This document shows positions 63,446 to 64,000 of a stretch of 64,000 nucleotides of DNA, piece by piece (the stretch's first letter is position 1; every line of letters starts with the position of its first letter). The stretch is from Corynebacterium dentalis (lineage in GTDB: Bacteria > Actinomycetota > Actinomycetes > Mycobacteriales > Mycobacteriaceae): contig NZ_OCTS01000001.1 in the NCBI RefSeq assembly GCF_900232865.1, positions 186,001 through 250,000 on the forward strand, in the 5' to 3' direction. Position numbers and translations under genes: made by a program. The notes beneath the pieces are model-generated. The model was given only the letters and a program-made list of their open reading frames with translations, did no database searches and was not told the DNA's origin.

Positions 63446-64000
63446 TGCCCACCGTCAAGTCCCGTTCTCCGTGGGTATGGCTCACGGCCATTGCGATCGC
63501 CGCGCTGTGCCTGCGGATTTATCAACTCTCGCAACGCACGTTCTATTGGGATGACTTGGTTATTCCGGCTCGCTTCCGGGACGCGAGCTTCACGGATTTC
63601 TTCCAGTCTTACGACGGTCATGTGATGCCGGGCGCGATCGGCATTCAGGTTCTGGCTGATGCGATTGCCCCGCTGAATTTTGTGTTTCCAGCGTGCGTCA
63701 TCGTGGTGATGACCGCGGCGACGTATGGCTTTTTTGCCGCCGCGTTGACTCGGCTGTTCCCGCGGCAGAAGTCTCGTGACCTGCGCGGACTGTACACGCT
63801 GACGTTCGTGGCGTTAACATTCTCGCCGTTTTTGATGACCGCCTCCGGCTGGTGGTCCGCGGCTCTAAATTCTTTGGGCTGGCAGCTGGGCTTTGCGGTG
63901 ACTTTGTGGTGCGCCAGCATCGCCGTGAATTCTCCTCACCGCCTGGTGTGGCCCTCAGTAGTGGCTTCCCTCGCCGTCTTGGGCGCTCTGACGCTATCCG
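63446..64000 (+). CDS. Polytopic membrane protein, GT-C glycosyltransferase-like (partial)
   Basis: The frame is open from ATG 63446 to the window end (185 codons seen). Basic N-terminus, then membrane helix WVWLTAIAIAALCLRIYQL, followed by an external loop with YWDDLVIPARFRD and SYDGHVMPGAIG. Acidic residues after TM1 and the DGH motif are typical of GT-C-fold lipid-linked sugar transferases, but I cannot name a family. At least three further helices follow. TTG 63425 or GTG 63389 in frame are alternative starts. Confidence 0.7.

Overview
This window is a chromosomal segment of a high-GC, mycolic-acid-group actinobacterium, most probably Corynebacterium. The main reasons are the argS-lysA and hom-thrB pairs, the E2-E1 fused 2-oxoglutarate dehydrogenase (OdhA/Kgd), the mycothiol gene mshB next to an LpqW-like lipoprotein, the sigE/anti-sigma/tatB/mrp block, and the divergent glgC and glgA genes. 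From memory, the order of conserved genes follows the Mycobacterium tuberculosis Rv1165-Rv1294 neighbourhood (typA, lpqW, mshB, fdxC, dapC, dapD, dapE, LOG protein, glgA, glgC, O-methyltransferase, sigE, mrp, kgd, argS, lysA, hom, thrB), with corynebacterial genes inserted. The species cannot be fixed from the sequence alone. No insertion sequence, integrase, prophage, CRISPR array or rRNA is visible. One tRNA gene (Arg, CCG) is present.

Layout. 1-1.76 kb: the N-terminal 586 codons of a secreted surface protein with about five YPDG-type repeats, running off the left edge. 1.9-7.3 kb: thrB, hom, lysA and argS, all on the minus strand. 7.45 kb: tRNA-Arg. 7.5-15.6 kb: a tightly coupled four-gene minus-strand operon encoding an SNF2 helicase, a SWIM zinc-finger protein, an Mre11/YhaO-like nuclease and a Rad50/YhaN-like ATPase. 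15.7-18.6 kb: putP, a secreted HNH-type (DUF1524-like) protein and a small membrane protein. 18.6-20.9 kb: a DeaD-type RNA helicase with RGG-like repeats. 21-26.3 kb: an accessory stretch with an FAD oxidoreductase, three proteins of unknown function and a carboxylesterase, including a near-perfect LexA (SOS) box. 26.4-33.7 kb: a double-length ABC exporter and odhA. 33.7-40.1 kb: small envelope proteins, a membrane-domain-less MgtE-like protein, DUF1003, mrp, tatB, anti-sigma factor, sigE and an O-methyltransferase. 40.1-44.2 kb: glgC and glgA (divergent) and a GH32-like protein that has lost its catalytic residues. 44.2-48.9 kb: an rRNA methyltransferase-like protein, pepA, a DivIVA-like protein, a LOG-family protein and dapE. 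49-53.9 kb: an amino-acid permease, dapD, a pseudouridine synthase, dapC and fdxC. 54-60.6 kb: a membrane protein, mshB, lpqW-like, typA, a secreted mycolata protein and a DUF402 protein. 60.7-64 kb: a small repeat protein, an acyl-CoA dehydrogenase, a DUF4232 lipoprotein and the start of a polytopic membrane protein.

How the genes work together. Six genes (hom, thrB, dapC, dapD, dapE, lysA) supply threonine/methionine precursors and, by the succinylase branch, diaminopimelate and lysine for the cell wall. glgC and glgA make ADP-glucose and use it for alpha-glucan synthesis. sigE with its ZAS anti-sigma factor, tatB, lpqW and mshB belong to envelope stress, secretion, glycolipid and thiol biology. 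Many genes carry a TANNNT -10 box 7-9 nt before the start codon with no ribosome-binding site between, which implies widespread leaderless mRNAs.

The best candidate for an unusual system is the 8-kb operon at 7.5-15.6 kb, which joins an SNF2 translocase and SWIM protein to a Mre11/Rad50-like pair through overlapping start and stop codons. Other points worth checking are the SOS box at 22.39 kb, the GH32 pseudoenzyme, hairpins in the fdxC leader and a possible MtrA-type repeat at 59.27 kb.
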